Part shown: piece by piece, positions 11,030 through 23,309 of the stretch
Position numbering within the stretch: position 1 is the first letter of the stretch
How the letters are laid out: each line of letters starts with the position of its first letter
The notes under the pieces: generated by a model
Seen by the model: the letters and a program-made list of their open reading frames with translations, nothing else
The model's database searches: none
Told to the model about the DNA's origin: nothing
Translations under genes and position numbers: made by a program
Source: Siderastrea radians
Lineage: Eukaryota > Cnidaria > Anthozoa > Scleractinia > Rhizangiidae
NCBI GenBank assembly: GCA_964017195.1
Contig: CAXHKT010000130.1
Location: 211,001 to 275,000 of the forward strand
Direction of reading: 5' to 3'
DNA: 64,000 bases

Positions 11030-14000
11030 GAGTCTTAAGAGGGGATGTCCACTAACATCGAGTGAGTGGCGGCACATGATGATTTATGAGTCATAAATTT
11101 TTCACGGATACCCTATGGCAATCTAAGAAACGTGGTGGCATTTTTTTCTTGAAAAATTTTTTTAAGCCCGAAAAAAAAAATTAACATGTTTACGCCACAC
11201 GTGTCCTGTAAACACGCGAAATAAACGTGTATCGTACCTTCTCGCAAACTTCGCTCTGTTTGATTTGCACCCCAGAAAACCCCCATTTTAAGCGTGGAAG
11301 TTTGCTTTTAAAGTGTGTAGGAAGTAATTGAGTCCTGTTTTAGATCTGTGAATTAATTTTCAAGGTCATGGCAAGCTGCTGAAAATCGCTAAAATTCACT
11401 TGCTTTGAATTCTCAATTTGGCACAGTTTTTCAAGAGAAAGTTTTCCTACCCGGTAAAACACCAACTCACTTGAAATTCAGAATTCTTGAAAGACGAAAA
11501 ACCATTCTAACATCAGGTTTAAAAATTAGTTTCGGGCTTTTTATCAGCGCCGAGTACAAACGCTCTCAAAATCCCGATAATCACAGCATTAACCTGTCAA
11601 CCAGTACAAACAGTAGGCTCGTGCCTCCGACCGAATAGCCGAAAACTTGGAACTTTTTCCTTGTTTCCTTTGGTATTTGGATGAAAAGTACAGGATAAAG
11701 GTCATATCTAGCTTACCTTGAATAAGATTTTGTCTAAATGCCAGGTTTTGTCAAGTTTTAGGTGTACTGTCCAAGGGCCATCTTGACGCGTGGAATCGAC
11801 CGTTATCTCCTGGTATCTCCAGATTGACTTTCAACTAATGAATAACGACTCCGCCAACACATTCACATCCCTTAACGAATGGCAAATGAGTTTTTAAAAT
11901 CTCCCAGTGTTAATTCCCTGAAGAAACTAAATAACTTTGCAGTGATCTCCACATTCATCTCAGAAACTGCACTGTTATTATGGTCTGATTTAACTAAATT
12001 TGTCTGTCACGCAACGGGTTCTGGTCAAGTCACAGGATAGGTTTTGGTGATGGGATTGCAAAAATGGGAAAAAAATAGAAAGATTAGGACGTCTGAAATA
12101 ACTTAAGCTATGAAAGAAATTATACAAGATAGAAGGCGACGTAAAAAGTGATGGCGTTTGTTTCAGCAACTCGACCGGAATGACCGTTTCCCGTTTTCAT
12201 CCCAGATGCCGGACTACCTCAATGTAAAAACAAACCGCAGAGATAGCTGATTTTTTTCCCATGATTTAAACTAAAGCATATCGAAGGCTAACAAAGAAGG
12301 CATCCATTTGTTTTTACAAGTTTCCTGAAAATTTTAAGTTCACTTTTCTCTCTAATCGTAAGTTTTCAATGCGTAGCACTTTGCTACAACTGTCTTTGTT
12401 TACTCACATTCCGTCCTCCTGTTTGGTGTCATGTTACACCGCCGAAGTTATACCTGAAATATCTTTCGACTGGTAAAATAGAGCGATACTACATATGACG
12501 GGACTTTTCACCACACAATTCTGGCCTGTGCAAAACAAGTTACAGATTACATAGATGTACATTTTGTGACGCTCTGGCGAGAGGAAAAAATTGTCACGTG
12601 TTCACTAGAAGCAGAAAGTATTAGCATCCGATAGTCTAAAATAGCAAACATCGATATATTTTTTTATATCTTATGCAGAGTTCGACTTTTTAAGAGTTCG
12701 ACTTTTCAAGTCTAATTAATTTCGCGGTGAAGGATTTCAATATTATTTGCAAGCCACCAGTGTTGCGTCGAGGAAAGCGCCTCGAGAAGCTGCCATTTGC
12801 GGAAATAATTTTCTTGTTGGAAATCGGGTGTGTGAGAATTTCAGGTGCGGCATTATTGGAAACTAGACAAAATGTCCTAAGTGCGGATCGGCTTTGAGTA
12901 AAATGTTCAAAAACTGATAATTTTCGTTAAAAAAAAAAGGAAAACGCCAGATTTAACACGCAGCAGTTGTAGAGCGCTTCCTCTATATCGCGCCATTGTA
13001 AAAGGATAGGTTCTTTGGAGTTCTCGCAGTCAGGAGTCCCCTGTCACCTAGTACAATAGCCAATCAAACCATTATCTCCCTTGGCTGCGAATAGAGGTCA
13101 CTTATTCTTTTCAGAAACTAGTTGCAGGCGTTTGTGCCTCTTACAAGCGATATGAACAAGCAGTTGCTATTCCAGTTGCAAAAAAAGACTTTTCGGGTCA
13201 CACTTGCAGTATTGGAATCAGCGATATCCACTCAGAAGTTGAACTTCGTTGATTTTCTTTTAGCACGCGCAAAAGTATTTTTAATTAGTATTCTTAACAT
13301 GGACCATTTGCCCAGCCCATCGCTCTTGTCTGGGAATAGTGCAGAGGGAACTAATCGACGTTGGTCATGTTGAGTTCTACCAGGGCTGTCTAAGTATGCT
13401 TCGAACGGGAAAGTGAGAAAAGCAGACCGTGGAAATGGCAAGTCGGAGTCCAAAGCTTTTTTGCAACACATCGGTGTCTTCCCTCCAGTGGGCTCTGGTA
13501 AGTACACTTTTTTCTCGTACCCACTTTCGTGCATTCCTCGCTGTGATGGCAGACGTCATTAAGTAGATTAACACTACCATACCATCCCTGAAGACAGTCA
13601 GCTTCCGGCAAGACAGCGCTGGCTGCTACCACTGCAGGGCCTGCAGGGCCACCATAGTTTGCGCAGGAGTACTAGGAGCAGAGCTGGGCGTGGTGTTCAA
13701 ACTCTTGGCTCCCTTCCCTCCCCATGGAGTGAAGGGAGCCTGCGACCGAAAGGCCGGCGGAGACTAAGTCGGATACATTTGTCCTCCTAAACTCCGGACA
13801 CGATATCAAGATCCCGGTGGAGAACCATCCTTAAGTGTCATCTGGTGCGCGTCCATTGCAAGCCGTTTAGTTGCCACTTGGAAGATCGATGGTGTGAATA
13901 TACAGTTTTCTAAAGAAGGTATCCGTCCGTGTATGAAGAGCATATGGCGTGGGACCTATAAGACCAATATCTGCGCTGAAAACTAAGGCCCTGTCATCTG

Positions 14001-16215
14001 ATGGTCTACCGTCCATAGCAGTGCTCTAAGCGAAACCGAGCTCGTTCTCCTCAACCGTGAGAAGACGGAGAAAAATCGCACAACCAACTTTCTCTTGACA
14101 AACAAGGGGGTTAGTTTCTAGAGAAACTGTGGTGCTGCATCGGTGGGGAAGCGAAACACAAAACTTTGTATTTATCAACTGAGTTGATAAGGTAAATTGA
14201 GCCACCGTGAAGAGATTGAAGGCTGACGTTTCGAACGTTAGCCATTCGTCACAAGGATGGTTCTCCACCTTCGTCACCTGCACTGCTCAGAAGATCAGGC
14301 GGAAAGCGACAAAGAGCCCTAAACATTAGGACTCCTTGTCATGATGAGTTTCAACATGAGTTGAGTTTCAAACTCAACTTAATTTCGGGTTTCATGTATA
14401 AAATTGTAATCCGCTAGGTTTGCCATAAAATGGTTTCACAAGCTTATAAAAAACGAAAAGGACGGTTCCGGCACCGCTGGCCACACCCCTGGTTTGGGCT
14501 TGAGAAAACTCAACATACATTTCGACATTCTCACTCATGTCTTGACCAACTTTTGAAGACCAATACATAGAGACCTAATAATAATTTGTTTTTCAAAGCC
14601 CTAGTAACAGGCAAGGTTTTGGCAAGGCTTAACTGCCTCTAATGATACTGATAAATACATAAATACCGTTAACTGCCACTTATAAGCCCAACCGCATACA
14701 ACCCCCCCCCCCCAGTTGTAGGCCCATCTACCTGTAGTTTTCCCTGTTTCCTTAATATAAGCACTCTCACAGAACACTGCGAAGATGAACTCTGAGCTTC
14801 TGTTTTGTTACGTCCCGGTTACGTTCGTGTTGTTACAGTTTTGATTTTGTTGTTAAATTAAAATTGAAATGAATTCGATTTATTGTGACGTTTCAAAGGT
14901 TAAATAAAAACTGGTAAATTAAAAACGTATTTCGATCAACACTGCTGTGGCTCATTTCGAAACTTATAAGCCCCCCTGGATAAAAGCCCTTCCGTTTATA
15001 AGCCCACCCAAAACCCCTTACAAAGTTGTCTAAGCCCAGGGCTTATTAGCGGCAGTTGACGGTAATCGGTCCTTGGGTACACAGGTTTTCAAAGTTCTCA
15101 TTGCTTTGTTTTTGTTTGTTTGTTTTTTGCTTGCTTGTTGTTGTTGTTGTTGTTGTTTTTTTGTTTCCTGTGCATTTCCCCCTCCAACTCAAACCCGACG
15201 TCAGGTAAAATCAAGTGCGTGACATTTTGTTGCGTGGCTCAAACTAAACAGGCTTGTAAGCTTTCGGCAAGAAATTATCGTTTCGAAATTTTACAAAGAA
15301 TACAGATCAAGAAAAGACGTCTTATAGGAGAAAACTCTTTTGAAGTTCAGATAAGGAAAAATCATTTTATTCCTGAAGGTTCTTCATTTTAACAAAAGGA
15401 GGCGGGATGGAAATAAGTCATTTGGGTTGATTGCCAATACGCGATGCTTCAGTGGTGTTGTTGACCCCGGACGCCAAGATAGTTATTATGAGTACAGAAC
15501 CTGATATTTAGACAATACCATATTCAGGTAAGCTAGACATTACCTTTCTGCTGTGGATTACAACCGAATACCAACCAAAATAGAAGAAATGTCCACATTT
15601 TCGGTTATTTGGTCGGAGGTATGTGCCAATTGTTGACGTGTTAATGTTGTAATTGTCGGGATTTTGAGAACGTTTATACTCGGCGCTGATAAAAAGCCCG
15701 AAACTAATTTTTAGACCTGGTTTAAGAACGGCATTTCTTCTTTCAAGAATTCTGAATTTCAAGTGATTCGGTGTTTTACCGGGGAGAGAAACTTTCTCTT
15801 GAAAAACTGTGCCAAATTGAGAATTCAAAGCAAGCGAATTTTAGTGGTTTTCAGCAGCCTGCCATGACCTTGAAAATTAATCCACAAAAGAATAACTTGA
15901 CTCAAATTACTTGTCAACTCTTCAACAGCAAATTTCTAAGCTCAAAACAGGATTGTTCCATGACGCGAATTAAACAGAGCGAAGTTTACGAGAAGGTATG
16001 ATTCGCGTTTATTCGGGGTGTTTGTAGAGACGCGTAGTGCGGTAATGGTTTTTTAATTTTTTGGAGATTTAAAAATAGTTTCTCAAAAAAAATGCCACCA
16101 CGTTTCTTGAGCTACCATAAGGTATCTCTGGGCGAAAAACGGAGAATTTTGATTTTTCATCATGTGCCACATATTTTCGATTTCGCTCGGTCTTAGTGGA
16201 CATTGCCTCTTAAAT
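11030..16215. mobile_element. 5.2-kb element with about 760-bp inverted arms
   Basis: The segment 11030-11800 and the reverse complement of 15455-16215 match over their whole length with moderate divergence. A short open frame in each arm (11405-11638 + and the start of 15508-15828 -) encodes the same peptide beginning MNSQFGTVFQEKV, which confirms the arm relationship but does not prove the peptide is made. The 3.6-kb interior holds no recognisable transposase. I read it as an old, non-autonomous DNA element or a segmental inverted duplication. Confidence 0.7.
14155..14260 (-). ncRNA. Penelope-type hammerhead-like relic
   Basis: On the minus strand the string GTGACGAATGGCTAACGTTC is followed directly by GAAACGTCAGC, matching the layout TGACGA - stem II - CGAAAC - GTC of minimal hammerhead ribozymes found at Penelope-like element ends. 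Stem II here has weak pairing and the first core base is G not C, so activity is doubtful. The flanking ACTGAGTTGATAA is also typical of these element ends. Confidence 0.45.
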
Positions 16216-17049
16216 TTCGCAATTTTTTTCAATTCGCGAAAACCGCAGAAATTAACTAAGTACGAATAAGGTAAATAGCATTCACAGTGAGTTAATATCA
16301 CTGGTTAGTGCGCTTTATTTTCAATTGTATGTTTTACATGGAGTCTAGTAATGGCTATATAAAACAGTACTAATAACACAGACTTGTGCTGTAAATACTA
16401 AACGCTAAGGAAAACGAACAACAGCAACACTAAGATTTATTCCAAGTTGATAACAGCAAGTCTAATTTGATAAAATCAATCACCAGAATACACTTGTTTA
16501 AAACGGACAATAAACTTAAAGAAGCAAGACAAAGTACTTGTTTAAAACTATTTTCTCTCCTGCTTGCTATCGATAAGTTTTGTTTCAACTTTGCCTTTTT
16601 CGGTTTTTTATTCCAACTTGTTCCCCCTACTTGGTAGCTGAAGCAGCAATGTCCAGTCATTCGCAGACATCACCTAGAACATAAACAGATATTGAGGGGA
16701 AAATTGGCATCCAGTTCTTCCACCTCAGTGTACTGGCTCATAGCTTCGAAAAACCAAACACTATAGCTATAAGCAAGAGCATCGTCATTAAACAACATCG
16801 TAAACAAAATAAGTGTAAAGGGAGAAAAATAAAATAAAATTCCGTCAAGAAGAGAACCTGCACTTTATAGACAATGAGCGCTCGTTGTGGGATATGGATG
16901 CGCTGACTTGCGACATTTATCTACCAGAACGTGCACAACACCGTTACATCCACGTTTACGAACAAACTGCTGACGCACATATTAAAAAAAATAATAATAC
17001 AAGCACGCTTAAATCGTAACGGAAATCTTTTTACAAAATGTATAATAGA

Positions 17050-17390
17050 GCACAGAATGAAATGGAAATCAGTGGCGCACGCGCGCCTTGCGATTTTGAG
17101 GACAAAAAAGTCATTAACATTAAGGCCATCAGGAGACCATGTCCCAAGTCTAAAGGCCCACTAACCTTTGTCCATTAACTCTCGTTCATTATTTACTCTG
17201 TCTATAAGCATGACCTTAACATCCCTGATGCCATGGTGTCCGTTTGAACAAAACTGCTTGTAGATCAGATCAACCATGTCCTTGTAATTGCCTGATGACT
17301 TAGCGTGAGTGATGATCCTACTATTATCGTTGTTGAACCGCATGCGGAATGCTTTTACCGTTGATCCTCGTATTGAAGTCCACATACGTT
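17050..17390 (-). pseudogene. GIY-YIG nuclease tail of a Penelope-like element (relic)
   Basis: An open frame at 17161-17385 encodes GSTVKAFRMRFNNDNSR, then KSSGNYKDMVDLIYKQF and DVKVMLIDRV; after a single in-frame TAG the same frame goes on with WAFRLGTWSPDGLNVNDFF. This order (RFNN, a polar linker, an H-rich patch, then a Trp and PxGLN) is the C-terminal half of PLE-associated GIY-YIG endonucleases. The catalytic YVG core upstream is not visible, so it is a fragment. The match to the family is by motif order only. Confidence 0.6.
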
Positions 17391-18938
17391 ACACCTTAAT
17401 AAATACACTACATTCGCCGAGTTACAGTCTAGTTCATAGTTAATCGCTGTAAAACATGTTTATTTTCTTACTTATAAAGTTGTGTCCTGTTTTAAGGTGA
17501 TTCCTGCATATCATGCAGCGTTTATTTCCACATTCAACAGTTCCTGTCACTCTCACTTCTGAATCCACGGGATTTTAAATTGTGGGATGAACAATAGAGG
17601 AACAAAAGTTGGTTCTTGCTGCTTAGACATAATTATCTTGATAAGAACCCAGAATCTAAAATGTGGACAACATCCTAACTTTGCTAAATCATTTAATGAA
17701 CCAACAAAAGCAATTTGCCAAGACGCTCATAGGCTAAGTAAACAAGCAACTGCTGGCTGACATTACTAGCAAGCGTCGTTAAAGGGGCGTCTGTCGCCTA
17801 TTATTGAGATTATTTTTTAAAAAATCCCCAAAAGACATAATGCATTTAAAGGAAACCCAAAAGTAATCGTTTTGTTTTGTTTAAACTATTTCTTCCTGTT
17901 TCCGAAACTATAATTGAGTGCGTTTGGCTGCAGATGTCTAGGATGGAAATGGATGCAAATTGAAAACATTAGGCTAAATGCCTTCAAGTTTCTCCTTGTT
18001 TCTTGACAACATCGCTAGAAACTGATTATAGTTTGTTCCTCCTTCAGGAAAATCATTAAATTTCTTTCTCTTGACGTTCTAGGAGTATTTCGTATACGAG
18101 AAATTTGGATAATTAGAATTTGAAGTGCAACATTTTTTTTTTCACTCAAAAACGGGAAAATTTACCTTCACGTAGTCCCTTTAAGTGACGCCTGGAAAAT
18201 GCCTACTCTGATAACTATCACTGAAATAATATACTAATGGTGATGATGATCTATATCTTTTTTTTTTTATTGGTAATGGAATTGGACGGTAATTTGCTGA
18301 TTTGTATTTTAGGCACTTATGACTGAGAAAGCAGAATTCTGTCGATTCATTGAGATGTGTTTGCCGTAGGTAATGCAGCAGAAAACCTTTGCTTCTGCGG
18401 CTGCGGTAAATATCAAAAGCGCTGAATAAAGAAACGAGATAGAAACGTCACGTATTCACGAGTGATAGAAAAAAACTGACAATTAATTGACTTATGTTTG
18501 CTGTAGCTAGTGCGGCAGCTGTACGGCATCACGTAAAGCAAATAAAGAAATATGGGTAAGAATTATGAATTATGACGACTCGGTACAGACTCGGCATCTT
18601 TTGTGCTTTGATTCCGTAAAGGCTCACCTAGAAATTGTACAAAAATAATTCCCTGAAATTTTTAGACACCAAAATTGGGAAATCGAGCAATATCTACCTA
18701 TCTTTTCACCCGAGAGTCAACCAAGAGTCATATATTAAAGTCCGTGCATCGATCATCCTAAGTGTTATATTGCCCCTGCTAGATGCTATTGTTATTATTC
18801 AATTTGACTGTTTTCTCAGTGGAATAAACGTTCCGCAAAGTACTTTGATGCTTTAAATGCTAACAGGGGAATATTCAACTATCAAGCGCAAGACCTCACC
18901 GAAGTCACCCAGCACATCTGATCTTCAACATCGAGGCG

Positions 18939-19901
18939 ATGTCCAACAACACTACTTACCCTCCATCTTGTTTAAAGAATATTTCAATCGTTTGTGACTT
19001 GGAAGACCATGGCGGACAAGAAGGTCGTTACAGTTTTGTAGCCAGTGTTGTAAGTGCGGTCTTTATCGCCATTATTTCGCCAGTGGCAGTGACTGGAAAT
19101 GCGCTGATTTTGGCAGCAATTTGGAAAAAGACATTTTCACGAACGCCTTTTCATATTCTCCTTAGTGGATTATTGTTCACCGATTTGTGCACGGGGCTCA
19201 TCGCTCAACCTGTAAATGTTGCATCCATTTTGCTTTACACCGTAAACGCAAAGCAAGCTATAAACAGGCCACTGTTATATGTCACGTTTGAAACAGTTGC
19301 TGATGCCAGTGCAACGTACTTTATAGCCATCACTTTACTCCTTTTAACTTTTATGTCCGTTGAACGATGGCTGCACATGTCTCGACGGTCTTTAATTACA
19401 GCGCGTCGTGGATATGTCATTGCCCTTGCGGTTGTGCTTATTCCAACCCCCATGACTGTGCTTCGCTCGCTGGAAACCATAAATCCAGGTTCAATTGGGA
19501 GTGCGTATAATGCCACGATTATAGCAATGATACTTATTTGTTTTCTAACTACATTTATTGCTTATTTTAACGTTATACGAATTATTCGTAGTCACCAGCT
19601 ACAAGTTGAAGCCAACGTAACATCTCAACATTTTGGTCAGCCAGCAATAAACTTCGCCAAGTACAAGAAATCTGTAATTACAATCTTTTACATGCTAGCT
19701 TTGTTTTCTTTTAGTTTCTTTCCTTTCGTTATCTCTGTTGGAGTATATATTCATGTAGGGTTAAACTCGGAAACGTCTGTGGCATTGAGTTTTTCCTTGG
19801 TACTTTTATTTTTATCGTCTTCTCTGAATCCATGCCTTTATATATGGAAAATGAATGATATTCGCGGTGGGGTGAAAAACTTATTGTGCTCGAAGAGCTA
19901 A
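18939..19901 (+). CDS. Rhodopsin-family (class A) GPCR, single exon
   Basis: A 320-residue seven-transmembrane receptor in one uninterrupted frame, as is common for anthozoan class A receptors. Landmarks: two N-glycosylation sequons in a short extracellular N-terminus (N4, N14); TM1 with GN at 53-54; TM2 FTDL with the conserved Asp82; TM3 end ERW at 142-144 instead of DRY; TM7 SSSLNPCLY at 293-301 (NPxxY); helix 8 rich in basic residues. Third intracellular loop is short (about 25 residues, ending FAKYKKS). The ligand cannot be inferred. It resembles amine/adenosine/melanocortin-like cnidarian receptors only in a general way. A broken paralogue lies at about 31770-32833 on the other strand. 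Confidence 0.9.
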   Translation: MSNNTTYPPSCLKNISIVCDLEDHGGQEGRYSFVASVVSAVFIAIISPVAVTGNALILAAIWKKTFSRTPFHILLSGLLFTDLCTGLIAQPVNVASILLYTVNAKQAINRPLLYVTFETVADASATYFIAITLLLLTFMSVERWLHMSRRSLITARRGYVIALAVVLIPTPMTVLRSLETINPGSIGSAYNATIIAMILICFLTTFIAYFNVIRIIRSHQLQVEANVTSQHFGQPAINFAKYKKSVITIFYMLALFSFSFFPFVISVGVYIHVGLNSETSVALSFSLVLLFLSSSLNPCLYIWKMNDIRGGVKNLLCSKS

Positions 19902-22888
19902 CTATACACATTCTGTGTTGATCTTCAACTCAATGATTGTAAGTAATTAAACGACTCTTTCTTGAACAATACGAATAAAACTGAATGCGGTTCGGCAGTA
20001 GCTATAAACTTTTGTCAAATATTCTCTCACAAGAATATCAAGTTTTGCTGAAAAAAATAATATTCTGTCAAACATTCGTTTTTTATAACATTTTCTGTTT
20101 AAATGATATTATTGCGGATGAAACCAAGTTCCTGCTTTTGTCTTGTATGGACAAGTAAGAAATCACACTCTAAACAGTTAATTAAGAGCGGTTGTCTGTA
20201 AATATGGACCAGGGGTGGGAAATATAAAAATTTTGAAAAATCCCAAAAAAGTTCTGCGGACTATCCTACGTATTCTATTAATGAAACTATAAATTTTAGT
20301 TTCATCGGATAAATATTTTGGTGATACGGCGGGTGTCAACTTTGGGCGCCTTACGGCCTACTCCAGATCGAGTGGTTATGTTCTTGAATTGATTGCGACC
20401 AGAATATTTTACCAATTTTTAAACATTTGCAACATTTCGAGGATTCAAGAGAGTAAAATTTTGTCGAAATTCGAAGGCCTAAAATCACACCCGGTACCTA
20501 GTTTCAAACAGCAAAAGACAATCCACATTAAAAAGCAATCTCTAAGCTTTCAAAATATGGTTTTAAAACTTTGGGCAACACATGAAATGAATTTCTGGGA
20601 ACGCGAAATTCAGGGAGCACTTGAGTGAAATTTGATCTTTCTGACTTCACAGTTTTGAGTTTGGCGCGACACAAATCAATACTCAAACAAATGTTTCAGC
20701 CAAAAAACGTTTAATTTAGGCAATCTCAAGTCCCACAGTGATACATAAATGCTTCACAGACATTAGGTGGAAAATTTTGCACCAATTTTCAGTCGAAAAG
20801 GACTCATATCCCGGCTAATTTCAGGCATTTGAACTTGCCTCGCTAATGAAAACATGTGGGTCAAGTTCTTACCACGACACAGCGCAGTGTTCAAAATCTA
20901 CACCAAATAACTATCCTGCCTAGTATATAATCAGGTCTACGATATGTTTGTTTGTACCTTGTGTCGTTGTTTGTCTTCATTTCCGCAAAAACTGAGTCAG
21001 ACTACAGCGAAATCCCCGTGCGCTCGACGTGTCACGAGTCTCGTGGAAGTGTTGTTACGTGAGTCGAGATTGGAGTCGAGATTGCGTTACATAAGGAGCC
21101 CTGTTACATAGGGGCACCTGGTTACACACCTGGTTACACAAAAGAAGACCGGTTAATTCAGGATTATTTCTGAGTTGTGAAAAAAAATTCCATCCCCAAT
21201 CTACATGTTGTAGGTATGCCATTGGAATGAGCTGACAATCTCAAATTTTCACACATTGCAGTCAGTTACCATCGCAGACTTGTGATCCCCGAACGTCTCA
21301 AACAGTATCCATTATCGCTATGTAAATAACGTGTTCTTTTTTGTTGTTTGTTTTTGTTCAACACTTTTTTCCCTGCCCATATTTGTCCTGATTTCTATCA
21401 GATTGGTAAATATCCTAATGCATTGCGCAATACCCTATTATACAAAGCACAAGCAAGAGCGTCCCGGTACAGTCTGATCTTGCGCTTGCGGCATCAATCT
21501 TGATAGCGCGGTCTCTTTCTATAAATTAGCGGTGAGAATAAGTAAGCATCAGTGCCAGCTAGTATACGTCTGCTCGCTAATGTGCGAAGATACAGCGTGC
21601 GAACATGGAGCGCTGGTTGGGGGCGAGTGTGGTTCAAGTACCAAATATCCGAGCACAGAGTACGCGCGCATCGGAGAGTGCAACCGATCAATTGAGCGCC
21701 ACTTTACAGACACCCTGCAAGCCAGTTTGGCTAACCGGTTTAAACACTGAAGCAGAGCTGATATTAGCCAGGGCAGGTAAGTTTGAGACATATTTTCTTT
21801 TTAATCTCACGTTAAGCTGTACTCTGGCGTTGTGTACGCGCACGCTGAGTTGCACTATTGTAGTCATAGGGCAGGTTAAAATAAAAAAGGTTTACTTGTT
21901 TTCTCATAAGTTGATTTATCAATGAACGCTTTCTTTGCATGCTAGAGGTAATGTATTACACTGTACATGCCATTTTCTTGCTTTCGGTCTGATTTTTTTG
22001 GCATTTTATCACGTGATCAAGCAATCAGCAATTATAAAGCGCACGCTGATTGGCTACAATGAGAGGATGTATTATGGAACATCCATGCGCGAGTCAAAGC
22101 ACTAAGGGACGGACCAGGGGGGAAGGGGCAGGTTTTTGCTTTTGTCCTTTTTCGTCCTTTTTTTTTTTTTTTCCTGGGGTAGCGTTTGTGCTTGATTGTT
22201 TTTTAGTTATTTTGTGTGATTTCATTATCACTTTTTTATCACTTTTTGTCATTGCACGAACTTTTTTTAATTCCTTGGAATTAAGGCTTGCACGATTTTT
22301 ATTTTGGGATTTCTGCACTCCTCCCCTAAAATATCTAATGGCCGGTCCCCAACAAAACTCGGGAAAATGAGACTGAAAATATCCGCCGTACGATTCAAGG
22401 GAAATCCGTTACCAGCGACCTGGTTATATGCGTTCTTCCAAAACGCAAATTCTGCACTATATGCAACAGAAACTCCATAAAAAAATTGAAAGATAAATTC
22501 CACTTTAAGGCTCAAGGGGCCGATATTCGGAGGGCTATTTATGGAGAGTATTTTGCGTTTCAAGAATAAGGGGCCTATGAGCTTATAAAATGGGAGAGGG
22601 TCTTATTTTGGAATTTTACGGTACTCCCAGTAAGATAAGGAAGTCAGCGTATAAGAACAGTTTAGATAACATGCTTGGAGACCCAGCACACTTTGCGGTC
22701 ATTTCCAAAGGAGCCGGAAATAAACCAACGGTGGATCCTTGAGCATGTTTTGAGCCTCCGGATCGCGAATAAACTTAAAAATTGACTGAAAGTATCTAGT
22801 GTGATATAACGTTTTTCGGGTAAAATTTACCTTTATTTCCTATGTCGGGCAAAAGTCAGATCTTTATAGAGAATTTCATAATAGATTC

Positions 22889-23309
22889 AAGGTGGATGAG
22901 TTCCTGACCGCGGGGCAGATCCAGAGCCTCTTCTCCAGGACAGCCGCCAAACTTCGCTATGCTGTCGCCCCAGACGACGACGACGACGACGAAACGGATG
23001 ACAACAACCGAGCAGCCGAAGACGAGGAGGCTTTCTCAGATGCGTGCACACCATCCTGATGAAATGCGTACCAGTGCATGTCACCTGGCATGACCCGTAT
23101 TCTACGACACGTGTAACCTCTGTGCGATGAGCTCGTCTAACAAGCTCAGTAAGCTGACGGTAGACCAGCTACGCGAGATTTCCTCCCACTTCAACATGGA
23201 GGATGAACCCTCTGGGCACAGGTCTGGGCACACGAAGAAGCCCTATCTGAATTTTATTTCGGAACATATAGGTGCCTGCATCTTGCGCATCCTAGTAGAA
23301 ACAGTGTAA
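22889..23309 (+). pseudogene. Acidic-tail peptide plus SAP-like peptide, gene relic inside the armed element
   Basis: Two open frames in series. 22889-23059 encodes KVDEFLTAGQIQSLFSRTAA, then a DDDDDDDE run and a stop; it lacks a start codon. 23127-23309 starts with ATG and encodes SSNKLSKLTVDQLREISSHF followed by a basic His/Gly stretch, which looks like the first helices of a SAP-type DNA-binding motif. They may be neighbouring exons of a protein carried by the host element. The SAP reading is a weak pattern match. Confidence 0.4.

Noticed and set aside
19235..19516. 93-residue minus-strand frame in the GPCR gene
   Set aside because: Shadow of the receptor frame, with no motif of its own.
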